Shown here one piece after another: positions 51,353 through 60,149 of a stretch of 64,000 bases of DNA. The notes under the pieces are model-generated. The model saw only the letters and a list, made by a program, of their open reading frames with translations. It was not told the origin of the DNA and made no database searches. The position numbers and the translations under genes were made by a program. This DNA is from Paracoccaceae bacterium (GTDB lineage: Bacteria > Pseudomonadota > Alphaproteobacteria > Rhodobacterales > Rhodobacteraceae): assembly GCA_026989055.1 (NCBI GenBank), contig JALSKC010000083.1, positions 1-64,000 on the forward strand, given 5' to 3'. The stretch's first letter is position 1. Every line of letters begins with the position of its first letter.

Positions 51353-51733
51353 ATGGCCTATACCTATGACGATCAGAACGTTTTCGCGAAGATCCTGCGC
51401 GGAGAGATCCCGAACGACACGGTTCTGGAAACCGCCCATTCGCTGGCCTTTCGCGACATCAACGCCCAGGCGCCGACCCATGTGCTGGTGATCCCGAAGG
51501 GAAGATACGTGAACTTCGATCATTTCGCGGCCGAGGCGACGGAGGCCGAGATCGTCGATTTCATCCGCGCCGTCGGCGAGGTCTGCCGCATCGAGGGCGT
51601 TGCCGCCGACCGGGGCGAGGGTTACCGGCTGATCGCCAATGCCGGGCGACATGGGGTGCAGGAGGTGCCGCATCTGCATGTGCATGTGATCGGCGGCCGG
51701 GTTCTGGGGCGGATGCTGCCGGCGGCAGGCTGA
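51353..51733 (+). CDS. HIT-family (HinT-like) nucleotide hydrolase
   Basis: 126 residues. The histidine triad is intact in PHLHVHVIGGR, and the fold's AKILRGEIPNDTVLE entry and HVLVIPKGRYVNF strand are present. HinT-type proteins hydrolyse purine nucleoside phosphoramidates and aminoacyl-adenylates. It follows the GT14 gene closely and may be cotranscribed. Confidence 0.93.
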   Translation: MAYTYDDQNVFAKILRGEIPNDTVLETAHSLAFRDINAQAPTHVLVIPKGRYVNFDHFAAEATEAEIVDFIRAVGEVCRIEGVAADRGEGYRLIANAGRHGVQEVPHLHVHVIGGRVLGRMLPAAG

Positions 51734-52454
51734 GGCGTGCCTGGCGGTTGCGGCCGCCACCGGGCCTGCTATCATCGCCGCGCCAGGACAGGACGAGAGG
51801 ATGCCATGAGCGTCGAGGCCCCGGAAACCGAGATCGTGGACAGCTGGCGCATCGCCTGTGACGGCGGCGGGGGGGCGCTCGGCCACCCGCGCGTCTGGCT
51901 GCAGATCCCGCGCGAGACCGGCTGGGTCGAATGCGGCTACTGCGACAAGAAATATGTTCACCGGGATTCCTCCGGCACGGCGGAGGCTGGCTGATCTGGA
52001 TGCCGGACCCGCAGGGGAGGTGCGCTTCGGGGCTGTCGCCGTCGGGGTTGTGCAGGTAGTCGAGCACGTTCAGCCCCGACCAGGCCTTCACGAACTGGCC
52101 GGTATTGCCGAAGCTGCGGCCGATGGCGGTGCCGGCATATGCATCCTGACGGGTGTAGAGCACCGTTGCCGTCATCCCGTCCGAGCATTCCACCAGCGCC
52201 TGCCCCAGCCCGAGCATGTTGCGCGAGGCCCAGACGCCGGTGCATTCCTCGCCGTCGCTGGTGGCGCCGACGAGCCGGCCCGCGCCGCGGCCGTGAAACC
52301 ATTTGCCCCCGGAACCGATGCAGGCGAGGATCGGCGCGCAGCTGTCCTGCCCGTCGGTGGTGTGCAGTTCTCGGAGACCCGCGCCGGAGCCGGCGCGCCG
52401 GCTGCCGGCGAGCAGGACGACCGAAAGCATGGCTGGAGAAATCGGCGGGCGCAT
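51561..52454 (-). pseudogene. Small secreted-protein gene that has lost its normal stop codon
   Basis: Starting at ATG 52454, a hydrophobic segment (MLSVVLLAGS) is followed by a protein-like region: DSCAPILACIGSGGKWFHGR, TSDGEECTGVW, YTRQDAYAGTAIGRSFGNTG, AWSGLNVLDYLHNPDG. I recall similar small exported proteins in this family, which end shortly after that point. Here the frame instead runs on from about 51990 through the antisense of the zinc-finger and HIT genes to 51561, with Arg-rich, non-protein-like sequence. A stop-codon loss or a frameshift (another frame stops at 51958) is likely. The LAGS where a lipobox would have LAGC is also odd. Function unknown. Confidence 0.55.
51806..51994 (+). 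CDS. Zinc-finger protein, NDUFS6-like (CHCC type)
   Basis: 62 residues from the ATG preceded by GACGAGAGG. The motif [19 protein letters not shown]...[12 protein letters not shown] supplies Cys, His, Cys and Cys for a zinc site, as in the mitochondrial complex I subunit NDUFS6 and its alphaproteobacterial counterparts. It presumably helps mature or stabilise NADH:quinone oxidoreductase. Its 3' end overlaps the antisense gene at 51561-52454. Confidence 0.9.
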   Translation: MSVEAPETEIVDSWRIACDGGGGALGHPRVWLQIPRETGWVECGYCDKKYVHRDSSGTAEAG

Positions 52455-52502
52455 GGCAGAAGGCCTGCGGCAGATCGGCAAGGGCAAGGATAGGGCGGGA
52501 CA

Positions 52503-55313
52503 ATGGGTTTCGGCAAGGGCCACCACCTGCATCTGATCGACGGTTCGGGTTTCATCTTCCGCGCCTATCACGCGCTGCCGCCGCTCACGCGCAGGTCAGA
52601 CGGGCTGCCGGTGGGCGCGGTGGCGGGGTTCTGCAACATGCTGTTCAAGGTGATCGAGGATAACGCCGGCCCCGACGCACCCACCCATGCGGCGGTGATC
52701 TTCGACCATTCCGGCAGGACCTTCCGCAACGATCTCTACGACAAGTACAAGGCCAACCGCCCGCCGCCGCCCGAAGACCTCGTGCCGCAGTTCCCGCTGG
52801 TGCGCGAGGCGACGCGGGCCTTCAGCGTTCCGGCGATCGAGGTCGAGGGCTTCGAGGCCGACGACATCATCGCCACCCTGGCCTGCCGGGCGCGCGACAG
52901 GGGCGGGCGCGTCACCATCGTGTCGTCCGACAAGGATCTGATGCAGCTGGTGGGCGAGGGTGTCGAGATGCTCGACCCGATGAAGGCCACCCGTATCGAC
53001 CGCGAGGCGGTTCAGGCCCGCTTCGGCGTTCCGCCGGAAAAGGTGGTGGACGTGCAGGCGCTGGCCGGCGACAGCGTGGACAACATCCCCGGCGCGCCCG
53101 GCATCGGGGTGAAAACCGCGGCGCTGCTGATCAACGAATTCGGCGATCTGGAGAACCTTCTGGCCCATGCGGAGGAGATCCGGCAGCCCAGGCGCCGGCA
53201 GACGCTGATCGACAACGCCGATCTGATCCGCCTGTCGCGCGACCTCGTGCGGCTGGATTGCAACATGGAACTGGATGTCTCGCTATGCGATCTCGAGGTG
53301 AAGGAGCCGGAACCGGACAGGTTGTTGCCCTTCCTGGCGGAAATGGAGTTCCGCACCCTTTCCAGGCGCATCGCCGAAAAGCTGGGGGTGGAGCCTCCGG
53401 TGCTCCCCGAGCCCGAACATGAAGGCGCCGGTGGTGCGGCGCCGGAAAAACAGCCCGCCTTTGACGCCGATGCCTACGAATGGGTGCGCGACGCCGCCGC
53501 GCTGCGGGCGTGGATCGAGCGGGCGCGGGCGCGCGGCTGGGTGGCGGTGGACACCGAAACCACGTCGCTGGACGAGATGCGCGCCGACCTCGTGGGGGTT
53601 TCGCTGTGCGTGGAGCCGGGGCAGGCCTGCTACGTCCCGCTGGGGCACCGGGCCTCGGCCACCGACGACCTGTTCGGTTCGGACGAGCTGGCCGGGGGGC
53701 AGATGGACGCCACCGAAGCGCTGGCCATGCTGCGCCCGCTGCTGGAAGACCCGGCGGTGCTGAAGATCGGGCAGAACGTGAAATACGACGCCAAGATCTT
53801 CGCCCGCAACGGGATCCGTCTGGCCCCGGTCGACGACACCATGCTGATGAGCTACGCCATGCATGCCGGGCTGCACAACCACGGGATGGAAGCGCTTTCC
53901 GAGCGCTACCTCGAGCACACGCCTATCCCCATCAAGTCGCTTCTGGGTTCCGGCAGGTCGGCGATCACCTTTGACCGGGTGCCGGTGGAAGAGGCGGTGA
54001 AATACGCCGCCGAGGATGCCGACATCACCCTGCGGCTCTGGCAGCATTTCAGGCCCCGCCTGCACCGCCACAGGGCCACCACCATCTACGAGACAGAGGA
54101 ACGCCCGCTGGTGCCGGTGCTGGCCGAGATGGAGATGGCCGGCATCCGGGTGGACCGCGACGCGCTCAGCCGCATGTCCAACGCCTTTGCCCGGAAGATG
54201 GCGGCCCTGGAAGCCGAGATCCACGACCTTGCCGGGCGCGATTTCAACGTCGCCTCGCCCAAGCAGCTGGGCGAGATCCTGTATGACGAACTGGGCGTCG
54301 CGGGGGGCAGGAAGGGCAAGACCGGCGCCTATGCCACCGGCGCAGACGTGCTCGAAGACATCGCCGCCGAGGGCGGGCCGGGGGCGGAACTGGCGGCGCG
54401 CGTGCTCGACTGGCGGCAGCTGGCCAAGCTGAAGTCCACCTATACCGATGCGCTTCAGGAGCATATCAACCCCGCAACCGGCCGCGTGCATACCTCTTAC
54501 GTGATCGCCGGGGCCAGCACCGGGCGGCTGGCCTCGACCGACCCGAACCTGCAGAACATCCCGGTGCGCACCGAGGAAGGGCGGCGCATCCGCGAAGCCT
54601 TCGTGGCCGATGAGGGCAAGCTCCTGGTCTCGCTCGACTATTCGCAGATCGAGCTGCGCATCCTCGCCCATGTCGCCGGCATCGACGCGCTGAAGGAGGC
54701 GTTCCGGAAGGGGCTCGACATCCACGCGATGACGGCCTCGGAAATGTTCGACGTGCCGCTGGATCAGATGACGCCCGAGATCCGGCGCAAGGCCAAGGCG
54801 ATCAACTTCGGGGTGATCTACGGCATTTCCGGCTACGGGCTTGCCCGAAACCTGCGCATTCCGCGCAAGGAGGCGCAGGAATTCATCGACCGCTATTTCG
54901 AACGCTTCCCCGGCATCCGCACCTACATGGACGACACGATCGCCTTCGCCAGGGAACACGAATACGTCCAGACGCTCTTCGGCCGGCGCATCCACACCCC
55001 GCAGATCAACGCGCGCGGGCCACGCGCCGGCTTTGCCCGGCGCGCCGCGATCAACGCGCCGATCCAGGGCAGTGCGGCCGACGTGATCCGCCGCGCCATG
55101 GTGAGGATGCCCGAGGCCATTGCCGATCTGCCGGCGAAGATGCTGCTGAGCGTGCATGACGAGCTGATCTTCGAGGTGGACGAGGGTGCCGCCGACGACC
55201 TCGTGGCGCGGGCGCGCGCGGTGATGGAGGGCGCGGCGCTGCCGGCGGTTCAGATCTCGGTGCCGCTCAGCGTCGATGCCGGGTGCGGACGCACCTGGGC
55301 CGAGGCTCACTGA
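52503..55313 (+). CDS. polA: DNA polymerase I
   Basis: 936 residues, full-length three-domain PolI. 5'-nuclease domain ~1-290 (HLIDGSGFIFRAYHALPP, VSSDKDLMQLV); 3'-5' exonuclease ~325-520 with an intact DTE motif (VAVDTETTSLDE) and YAAEDADITLRLW, so proofreading is expected; polymerase domain with motif A SLDYSQIELRILAH, O-helix RRKAKAINFGVIYG and motif C VHDELIFEV. It fills gaps in repair and removes Okazaki RNA primers. Its stop overlaps the CDF gene start by one base. Confidence 0.97.
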   Translation: MGFGKGHHLHLIDGSGFIFRAYHALPPLTRRSDGLPVGAVAGFCNMLFKVIEDNAGPDAPTHAAVIFDHSGRTFRNDLYDKYKANRPPPPEDLVPQFPLVREATRAFSVPAIEVEGFEADDIIATLACRARDRGGRVTIVSSDKDLMQLVGEGVEMLDPMKATRIDREAVQARFGVPPEKVVDVQALAGDSVDNIPGAPGIGVKTAALLINEFGDLENLLAHAEEIRQPRRRQTLIDNADLIRLSRDLVRLDCNMELDVSLCDLEVKEPEPDRLLPFLAEMEFRTLSRRIAEKLGVEPPVLPEPEHEGAGGAAPEKQPAFDADAYEWVRDAAALRAWIERARARGWVAVDTETTSLDEMRADLVGVSLCVEPGQACYVPLGHRASATDDLFGSDELAGGQMDATEALAMLRPLLEDPAVLKIGQNVKYDAKIFARNGIRLAPVDDTMLMSYAMHAGLHNHGMEALSERYLEHTPIPIKSLLGSGRSAITFDRVPVEEAVKYAAEDADITLRLWQHFRPRLHRHRATTIYETEERPLVPVLAEMEMAGIRVDRDALSRMSNAFARKMAALEAEIHDLAGRDFNVASPKQLGEILYDELGVAGGRKGKTGAYATGADVLEDIAAEGGPGAELAARVLDWRQLAKLKSTYTDALQEHINPATGRVHTSYVIAGASTGRLASTDPNLQNIPVRTEEGRRIREAFVADEGKLLVSLDYSQIELRILAHVAGIDALKEAFRKGLDIHAMTASEMFDVPLDQMTPEIRRKAKAINFGVIYGISGYGLARNLRIPRKEAQEFIDRYFERFPGIRTYMDDTIAFAREHEYVQTLFGRRIHTPQINARGPRAGFARRAAINAPIQGSAADVIRRAMVRMPEAIADLPAKMLLSVHDELIFEVDEGAADDLVARARAVMEGAALPAVQISVPLSVDAGCGRTWAEAH

Positions 55314-56236
55314 TGGGCGGGGGGCACGGCCATGCGCACGGGCAGGGCGACCGCCGGCTCGGATGGGCGGTTCTGGTCAATCTGGCACTGACGGTCGTGC
55401 AGATCGTCGCCGGGCTGGTGGCCGGCAGCCTGGCGATGATCGCCGATGCGGTGCACAACCTGTCCGACGCGATTTCGCTGATCATCGCGTTTGCCGCCCG
55501 GCGCATCGCCCGCCGACCGGCCGATGGTGCAATGACATTCGGCTATGCCCGAATCGAGATCGTGGCAGCACTGGTCAACTATGTCACCCTGATCGTGATC
55601 GCGCTCTACCTCGCCTGGGAAGGCGTCCTGCGGTTCTTCGAGCCGCAGCCGGTGGAAGGCTGGATCGTCGTTGTCGTGGCCGGTTTCGCACTGGCGATCG
55701 ACCTGGCCACCGCCTGGCTGACCTGGCGGCTGTCGCGCGAAAGCGTGAACATCCGCGCCGCCTTCCTGCACAACCTGGCCGATGCCCTGGGCTCGGTGGC
55801 GGTGATCGTCGCCGGCACCCTGATCCTGCTCTTCGGCTGGTGGGTGGTGGACCCGATCGTGACGCTGCTGATCTCTGCCTACATCCTGTGGCACGGGGCG
55901 GTGGAAATCCTGCCGGTGGTGCGGATGCTCATGCTCGGCACGCCGCCGGGGCTGGACGTCGCGGAGGTGCGCGCCGCGCTGCTGGCGGCCGAAGGGGTGG
56001 AGGACGTGCACCATCTGCACCTGTGGCAGCTTTCCGAACGGGCCAGTTCGCTTGAGGCGCATGTGGTGCACGCGCCGGGGGCAGGGCGCGGGCTGCGCGC
56101 GCGTCTTGAGGAAATGCTGGCACAGCGTTTCGGGCTGACCCACATCACGCTGCAGCTGGAGACCGCCGCAGAGGCTGCGGGACACGCCGATCACGGAGAG
56201 GTCGATCACGGAGGGCAAGTTGAGCAACGCAGTTGA
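55313..56236 (+). CDS. Cation diffusion facilitator (CDF) metal transporter
   Basis: 307 residues. A His-rich start (GGGHGHAHGQ) precedes six membrane helices. HNLSDAISLIIAF in TM2 and FLHNLADALGSVAVI in TM5 carry the His/Asp metal-site pattern of ZnT-like exporters. The cytoplasmic C-terminal domain (VEDVHHLHLWQLS) is the dimerising, metal-sensing ferredoxin-like fold, with a His-rich tail. Exports Zn2+ or a related divalent ion by proton antiport. TGATG coupling to polA and a 17-base overlap with the crotonase gene. Confidence 0.93.
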   Translation: MGGGHGHAHGQGDRRLGWAVLVNLALTVVQIVAGLVAGSLAMIADAVHNLSDAISLIIAFAARRIARRPADGAMTFGYARIEIVAALVNYVTLIVIALYLAWEGVLRFFEPQPVEGWIVVVVAGFALAIDLATAWLTWRLSRESVNIRAAFLHNLADALGSVAVIVAGTLILLFGWWVVDPIVTLLISAYILWHGAVEILPVVRMLMLGTPPGLDVAEVRAALLAAEGVEDVHHLHLWQLSERASSLEAHVVHAPGAGRGLRARLEEMLAQRFGLTHITLQLETAAEAAGHADHGEVDHGGQVEQRS

Positions 56237-57038
56237 AATCACCCGCGAGGACTCCCTTGCCATCGTGACACTGAACCGGCCTGAAAAGAAGAACGCCTGG
56301 ACGCTGGAGGTCTTCGATGCACTGTCGGCGGCCAGCGCCGGGCTGGCCAAGGCCGACGGGCTGCGCGCGGTGATCCTGACCGGGGCGGGGGGATGTTTTT
56401 CCGCCGGGCTGGATTACGCCATGTTCGCCGAATTCGCCGCCCGGCTGGGCGAGATCCGGGCCGAGATGCTGGCCCCGCCCGAAGGCCGCCCCGCCAACCG
56501 CTTCCAGCAGCCGGTGGTGGGCTGGCAGGCGCTCGGCGTGCCGGTGATCGCGGCGATCGAAGGGGTTGCCTTCGGCGCCGGGCTGCAACTGGCCCTGGCG
56601 GCGGATTTCCGCATCGCCGCGCCGGATGCGCGGTTTTCGGTGATGGAGGCGAAGTGGGGGCTGGTGCCCGACATGGGCATCACCCGCAGCCTGCCGAAGC
56701 TGCTGCGCGCCGATCAGGCGAAAGAGCTGATCATGAGTGCGCGCGTGCTGGAGGCGCCCGAGGCGCTGGAGCTGGGCCTGATCACCCGTATTGCCGACAC
56801 TCCGATGACCGCCGCGCGCGCGATGGCCGACCGGCTGATGGAAAGATCGCCCGCCGCTCTGGCCGCCGCCAAGAAGCTGGTGGAGGAGGGCTGGTGCGGC
56901 GAGGCGAGCGCAACCCTGGCGCTGGAGGCGCGGCTTCAGGCCGGGCTGATGGGCACGCCCGGGCAGAGCGGGACGGCGATGGCAGAGCTGCGGCGGCGGT
57001 TCCCGGCGTCCGGCCGGCGCGGCAGGGGGCGAAGCTAG
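56220..57038 (+). CDS. Enoyl-CoA hydratase/isomerase (crotonase) family protein
   Basis: 272 residues from a TTG with GGAGGG upstream. The crotonase fold is shown by AIVTLNRPEKKNAWTLE, the first oxyanion-hole segment GAGGCFSAGLDYAMF, and EGVAFGAGLQLALAADFRIA. The Glu of KWGLVPDMG-type hydratases is replaced (MEAKWGLVPDMGIT), so it may act as isomerase or hydrolase on an acyl-CoA instead. Cotranscribed with the CDF gene by overlap; no metabolic link between them is evident. Confidence 0.87.
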   Translation: MSNAVEITREDSLAIVTLNRPEKKNAWTLEVFDALSAASAGLAKADGLRAVILTGAGGCFSAGLDYAMFAEFAARLGEIRAEMLAPPEGRPANRFQQPVVGWQALGVPVIAAIEGVAFGAGLQLALAADFRIAAPDARFSVMEAKWGLVPDMGITRSLPKLLRADQAKELIMSARVLEAPEALELGLITRIADTPMTAARAMADRLMERSPAALAAAKKLVEEGWCGEASATLALEARLQAGLMGTPGQSGTAMAELRRRFPASGRRGRGRS

Positions 57039-57350
57039 AGCCTGTTGCACATGACCGGATTCGGCATCGGATTCGGCGCGCTGCGCAACATAGGGCGGGC
57101 GACTGCCCGGGTGGGCGCGCATGCGCCCGCCCTTGCGGCGGCGGGCGCATGGGCGGGTCGTTTGCGCGACCCGGGTGAAGCAGGTGCGATCCGGCGCGAC
57201 ACGTCCCGGGGTGCGGGTGGCTCGGGCAGCGCCGGCGCCGGCATTCCGGTCGGTTCCGGGCTGTTCTTCCGGCGCGGCAATGCGCAGGCCGACGGCGCAG
57301 CAGCGACGGTTGCCGCGCTTCTGCCGGAGGGAGGCTCCCGCCGGCGTCGC

Positions 57351-57433
57351 CCCGTGCCCCTGGATCCCGTGCCCCTGGATCCCGTGCCCCTGGATCCCGT
57401 GCCCCTGGATCCCGTGCCCCTGGATCCCGTGCC
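57351..57433. repeat. Five perfect 15-bp tandem repeats downstream of the kpsE-type gene
   Basis: CCCGTGCCCCTGGAT repeats five times (57351-57425), with a partial sixth copy to 57433. It ends five bases before the stop of the minus-strand capsule gene. It lies in the 400-base gap between two convergent genes (57039-57438), where no gene was recognised. Read in frame it gives Pro-Leu-Asp-Pro-Val or Cys-Pro-Trp-Ile-Pro repeats, but no start or domain supports translation. Confidence 0.85.
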
Positions 57434-57438
57434 GCCGT

Positions 57439-59142
57439 TCAGGCCGAAACCTGTTCGCGCAGGACCGAGGCCGTCAGCGAGGCCATCAGGTAGATGCCGC
57501 AGAAGGCGAGGAAGGCGACAACGGTATTTTCGAACCGGCGTGGATATGTTGCCTCGTCCGGCGCGGTCGGGCTGACGCCGAGCGACAGGTAGCGGACCTG
57601 GCGATTGGCCTCGATACGGGCGGTTTCCAGCTGCTGCAGCGCCTGCTGCATCAGGGCCTGGCGGGTTTCCAGATCGATCTGGGCCATCTTCAGCTCGGCG
57701 CTTATCCGGGCCAGGGAGGCAGTTTCGTTCCCGCTTTCGGTCAGCTGGGCGCGCAGCTCCGCGATCAGCTGTTCGAGGCGCTTGATATCGCCGCGCACGC
57801 CGTCCACCCGGGCCTGGTTGGGGCGGGCGTTGTCCAGCAGCTGCTGCAGCTGCAGGCGCTTCTCCTGCAGCTGGGTCTCGAAGGTGGCGATCTGCCCCAT
57901 CAGGGTTGCGGTTTCCGAGGCCGGGTCGATGACGCCCAGCCGTTCCTGCAGTTCGAGCACCCGCTGCTGGGCGGCGATCATCTTTTCCTCGGCTTCGCGG
58001 TAGCTTTCCAGCGAGCCGCGCATCTGATCCTCGCGCAGCCGCTGGGTCAGATTGTCCACCTGTTCCTCGGCATAGGTGATCAGCGCCTTGCTGAAGGCGA
58101 CGCTGGTTTCCGGGTCGGCCGCGATCACTTCCATCCGGATCAGCCCCTCGGTCGGGTCGTAGCCGATCTTCACCATCTTCTTGTAGAGCCGGTAGGCTTC
58201 CTCGTTGCTGCTGTCCGGTTCGAGCCGGCGCAGCGGGTCGATGAACTCCTGGCTGAAATGCGCCTTGAAGCCGATGTCCCGATCCAGCCGGAGCATCGCC
58301 TCGCGCGATTGCAGATAGCTCTGCACCGTGATCGAGTCCTGGGAATTGGCGAAGCCGGTGCCGGAAAAGAGCCCGCTCAGGGAGCCTCCGCCTCCTCCAC
58401 TGTCGGCCTTCTGGATCACGAATTCCGAACGGGTGGCGTAAAGCGGGGTCGCGTAGTTGTAGTAATACAGCCCGACCAGGAAGGTGGGCAGGAACACGAA
58501 GACCGCGAGCCGGGCAAACAGCATCGCGATCTTGCGCCGCCGCCGGCGGGCGATATCCTGCTGGATGCGGCGGATCTCGCGGGCGCGCTGCTCGTCTGCC
58601 AGGACTTCCGTTCCCGGCAGCCGTTCCTTCTTCTCGACCCGGCTGGGCAGGTTCCTGCCGCCGCCTTCCTGCCCCACGGGAACCACCAGCTCCATCATGG
58701 TGGAGCGCTTGAACGGGTTGATCCCGCGCTGGCGCAGCAGGCGAACGGCGTCAAGATCGTTCTGCGGGTTCAGCTTGTGCTTCTGCGCCACCCGGCGGGC
58801 CATGCGCAGCTGGCGGGCTGTGAGCCCCTCCTTCCGGATGGCGTCCCATTCCGCCTCGATCGCCTTCCGGTTGGCATCGCTTCCGGGGGCGGCGGTCGGA
58901 AAGGCGGCGGCGCCGAAGCCGTCTTCCTCCTGCGCGAAGGGCATGTCGTCCGGGGTGCCGGGCGCGCCGCCGCCATCCGGGCGGTTCCGGTCGCCGGCCG
59001 CGGTGGCCGCGCCGGCGGCCTCCGTCCCGGGGGAGGCCCCGGGGGCATCGGGATCCGGCGCGCCGTCGGGCCCGCCCGACGGGCCTGCCAGCGAGGCTCC
59101 GGGCCGGATCCGGTATTTCCTGCCCTTAGGTCTGGTAGTCAT
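57439..59142 (-). CDS. Capsule polysaccharide export inner-membrane protein (KpsE/Wzz-like)
   Basis: 567 residues. A long Pro/Ala/Gly-rich cytoplasmic N-terminus (~1-185) is followed by the first membrane helix (FARLAVFVFLPTFLVGLYYY), a periplasmic part with ATRSEFVIQKADSG and an extended coiled coil (~330-500; ELQERLGVIDPASETATLMG), and a second membrane helix near the end (TVVAFLAFCGIYLMASLTA). This is the PCP-2/KpsE arrangement that spans the periplasm towards the outer-membrane exporter. The N-terminal extension is much longer than in E. coli KpsE (about 380 residues). Overlaps kpsT by 17 bases. Confidence 0.85.
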   Translation of the reverse strand: MTTRPKGRKYRIRPGASLAGPSGGPDGAPDPDAPGASPGTEAAGAATAAGDRNRPDGGGAPGTPDDMPFAQEEDGFGAAAFPTAAPGSDANRKAIEAEWDAIRKEGLTARQLRMARRVAQKHKLNPQNDLDAVRLLRQRGINPFKRSTMMELVVPVGQEGGGRNLPSRVEKKERLPGTEVLADEQRAREIRRIQQDIARRRRRKIAMLFARLAVFVFLPTFLVGLYYYNYATPLYATRSEFVIQKADSGGGGGSLSGLFSGTGFANSQDSITVQSYLQSREAMLRLDRDIGFKAHFSQEFIDPLRRLEPDSSNEEAYRLYKKMVKIGYDPTEGLIRMEVIAADPETSVAFSKALITYAEEQVDNLTQRLREDQMRGSLESYREAEEKMIAAQQRVLELQERLGVIDPASETATLMGQIATFETQLQEKRLQLQQLLDNARPNQARVDGVRGDIKRLEQLIAELRAQLTESGNETASLARISAELKMAQIDLETRQALMQQALQQLETARIEANRQVRYLSLGVSPTAPDEATYPRRFENTVVAFLAFCGIYLMASLTASVLREQVSA

Positions 59143-59779
59143 AGACGGCCTTGGCCTCCTCGAGTGTGTCGAACTGCAGGAACTTCCCGTCGCGCACCAC
59201 CGCTGCCGAGCGGCAGAACTTTTCCAGCGTCGAGGCCTGGTGCGACACGATGACAACGGTGGCGTTCTGCAGCCGCTCGCGCAGCACCGACCCGGCCTTG
59301 CGGTTGAACTCCTTGTCAGTCGTGCCGGGCATGCCTTCGTCGATCAGGTAGATGTCGAATTCCAGCGCCAGCAGCAATGATAGGCTGAAACGCGCGCGCA
59401 TGCCAGCGCTGTAGGTGCCCACCGGCATGTCGTAGTATTCGGCGATCCCGCTCAGCCAGCGGGTGAAGGCTTCCATGTAGTCCGGGTCGATTCCGTAGAG
59501 GCGGGCGATGAAGCGGGCGTTCTCGCGCCCGGAATGCTTGCCCACCAGCCCGCCCATGAAGCCGAGCGGAAAGGATACCCGGCAGGTCTTGCGGATGGTG
59601 CCTTCGTCGGGCTTTTCCAGCCCGGCCATCATGTTGATGATCGTGGTCTTGCCGGTTCCGTTCGGGGCCAGGATGCCCAGCGAGTTGCCGAGCTCGACCC
59701 GGAAGGAGGCCCGGTCAAGGATGACCTTGCGCTGCCGGCCCGTCCAGAAGGACTTGGAGACATTGTGAAACTCGATCAT
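59126..59779 (-). CDS. Capsular polysaccharide ABC transporter ATP-binding protein (KpsT)
   Basis: 217 residues from the ATG at 59779, where the fold begins (MIEFHNVSKSFW). Walker A GILAPNGTGKTT, a diverged signature TYSAGMRARFSL, and Walker B IYLIDEGMPGT in the form usual for KpsT/Wzt-type polysaccharide exporters. It powers export of a lipid-linked capsule polymer through KpsM. The gene is directly coupled to the KpsE-type gene, but no KpsM permease lies on either side in this window. Confidence 0.88.
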   Translation of the reverse strand: MIEFHNVSKSFWTGRQRKVILDRASFRVELGNSLGILAPNGTGKTTIINMMAGLEKPDEGTIRKTCRVSFPLGFMGGLVGKHSGRENARFIARLYGIDPDYMEAFTRWLSGIAEYYDMPVGTYSAGMRARFSLSLLLALEFDIYLIDEGMPGTTDKEFNRKAGSVLRERLQNATVVIVSHQASTLEKFCRSAAVVRDGKFLQFDTLEEAKAVYDYQT

Positions 59780-60149
59780 GTTCACGCCCCGGGTTCCAGC
59801 CTCGTTCCGGCGCCTGCGACGCCCTGCCTTCGGTCGCCGCGCCGTGGGCAGCCGTGGCACGGCGGGGCGGCCGGGTTTGCCCCGAGATTGGGCGCATTGC
59901 GGCCCGAATGCAATGCCCGGCCGGCCGTCGTTGAAAAACCGGCGGGCAGCCCCCATCTACCGGGCGCGGCCGGCCTTGCTGCGGGTGGCCGCGTGCCGTC
60001 GTGCGACGTTGCATCTTGCCCTTGGCGGCGAGTTCGGGCAACAGGAGCAGCGACGGTGACGATTGCACGAGCCTGGGGGAAAAACCCTAACGGGCAGTGA
60101 AGCGACGGCGGCCGCGGGCCGCGGACGGGACGGGGAGCAGGGGGAGGAT
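59780..60149. other. Divergent gap between kpsT and mnhE
   Basis: 370 GC-rich bases separate the two divergent operons, so both promoters should be here. No convincing -35/-10 pair, operator or small gene was found. Several frames stay open on both strands but have no protein-like composition. Confidence 0.4.

Noticed and set aside
57351-57433. Tandem array as a CRISPR
   Set aside because: Units are directly adjacent with no unique spacers and no cas genes are present.
57045-57575. Open frame with PLDPV repeats (or CPWIP in another frame)
   Set aside because: The repeats come from the 15-bp tandem DNA array; the rest has low-complexity composition, there is no supported ribosome site, and it runs into the antisense of the kpsE-type gene.
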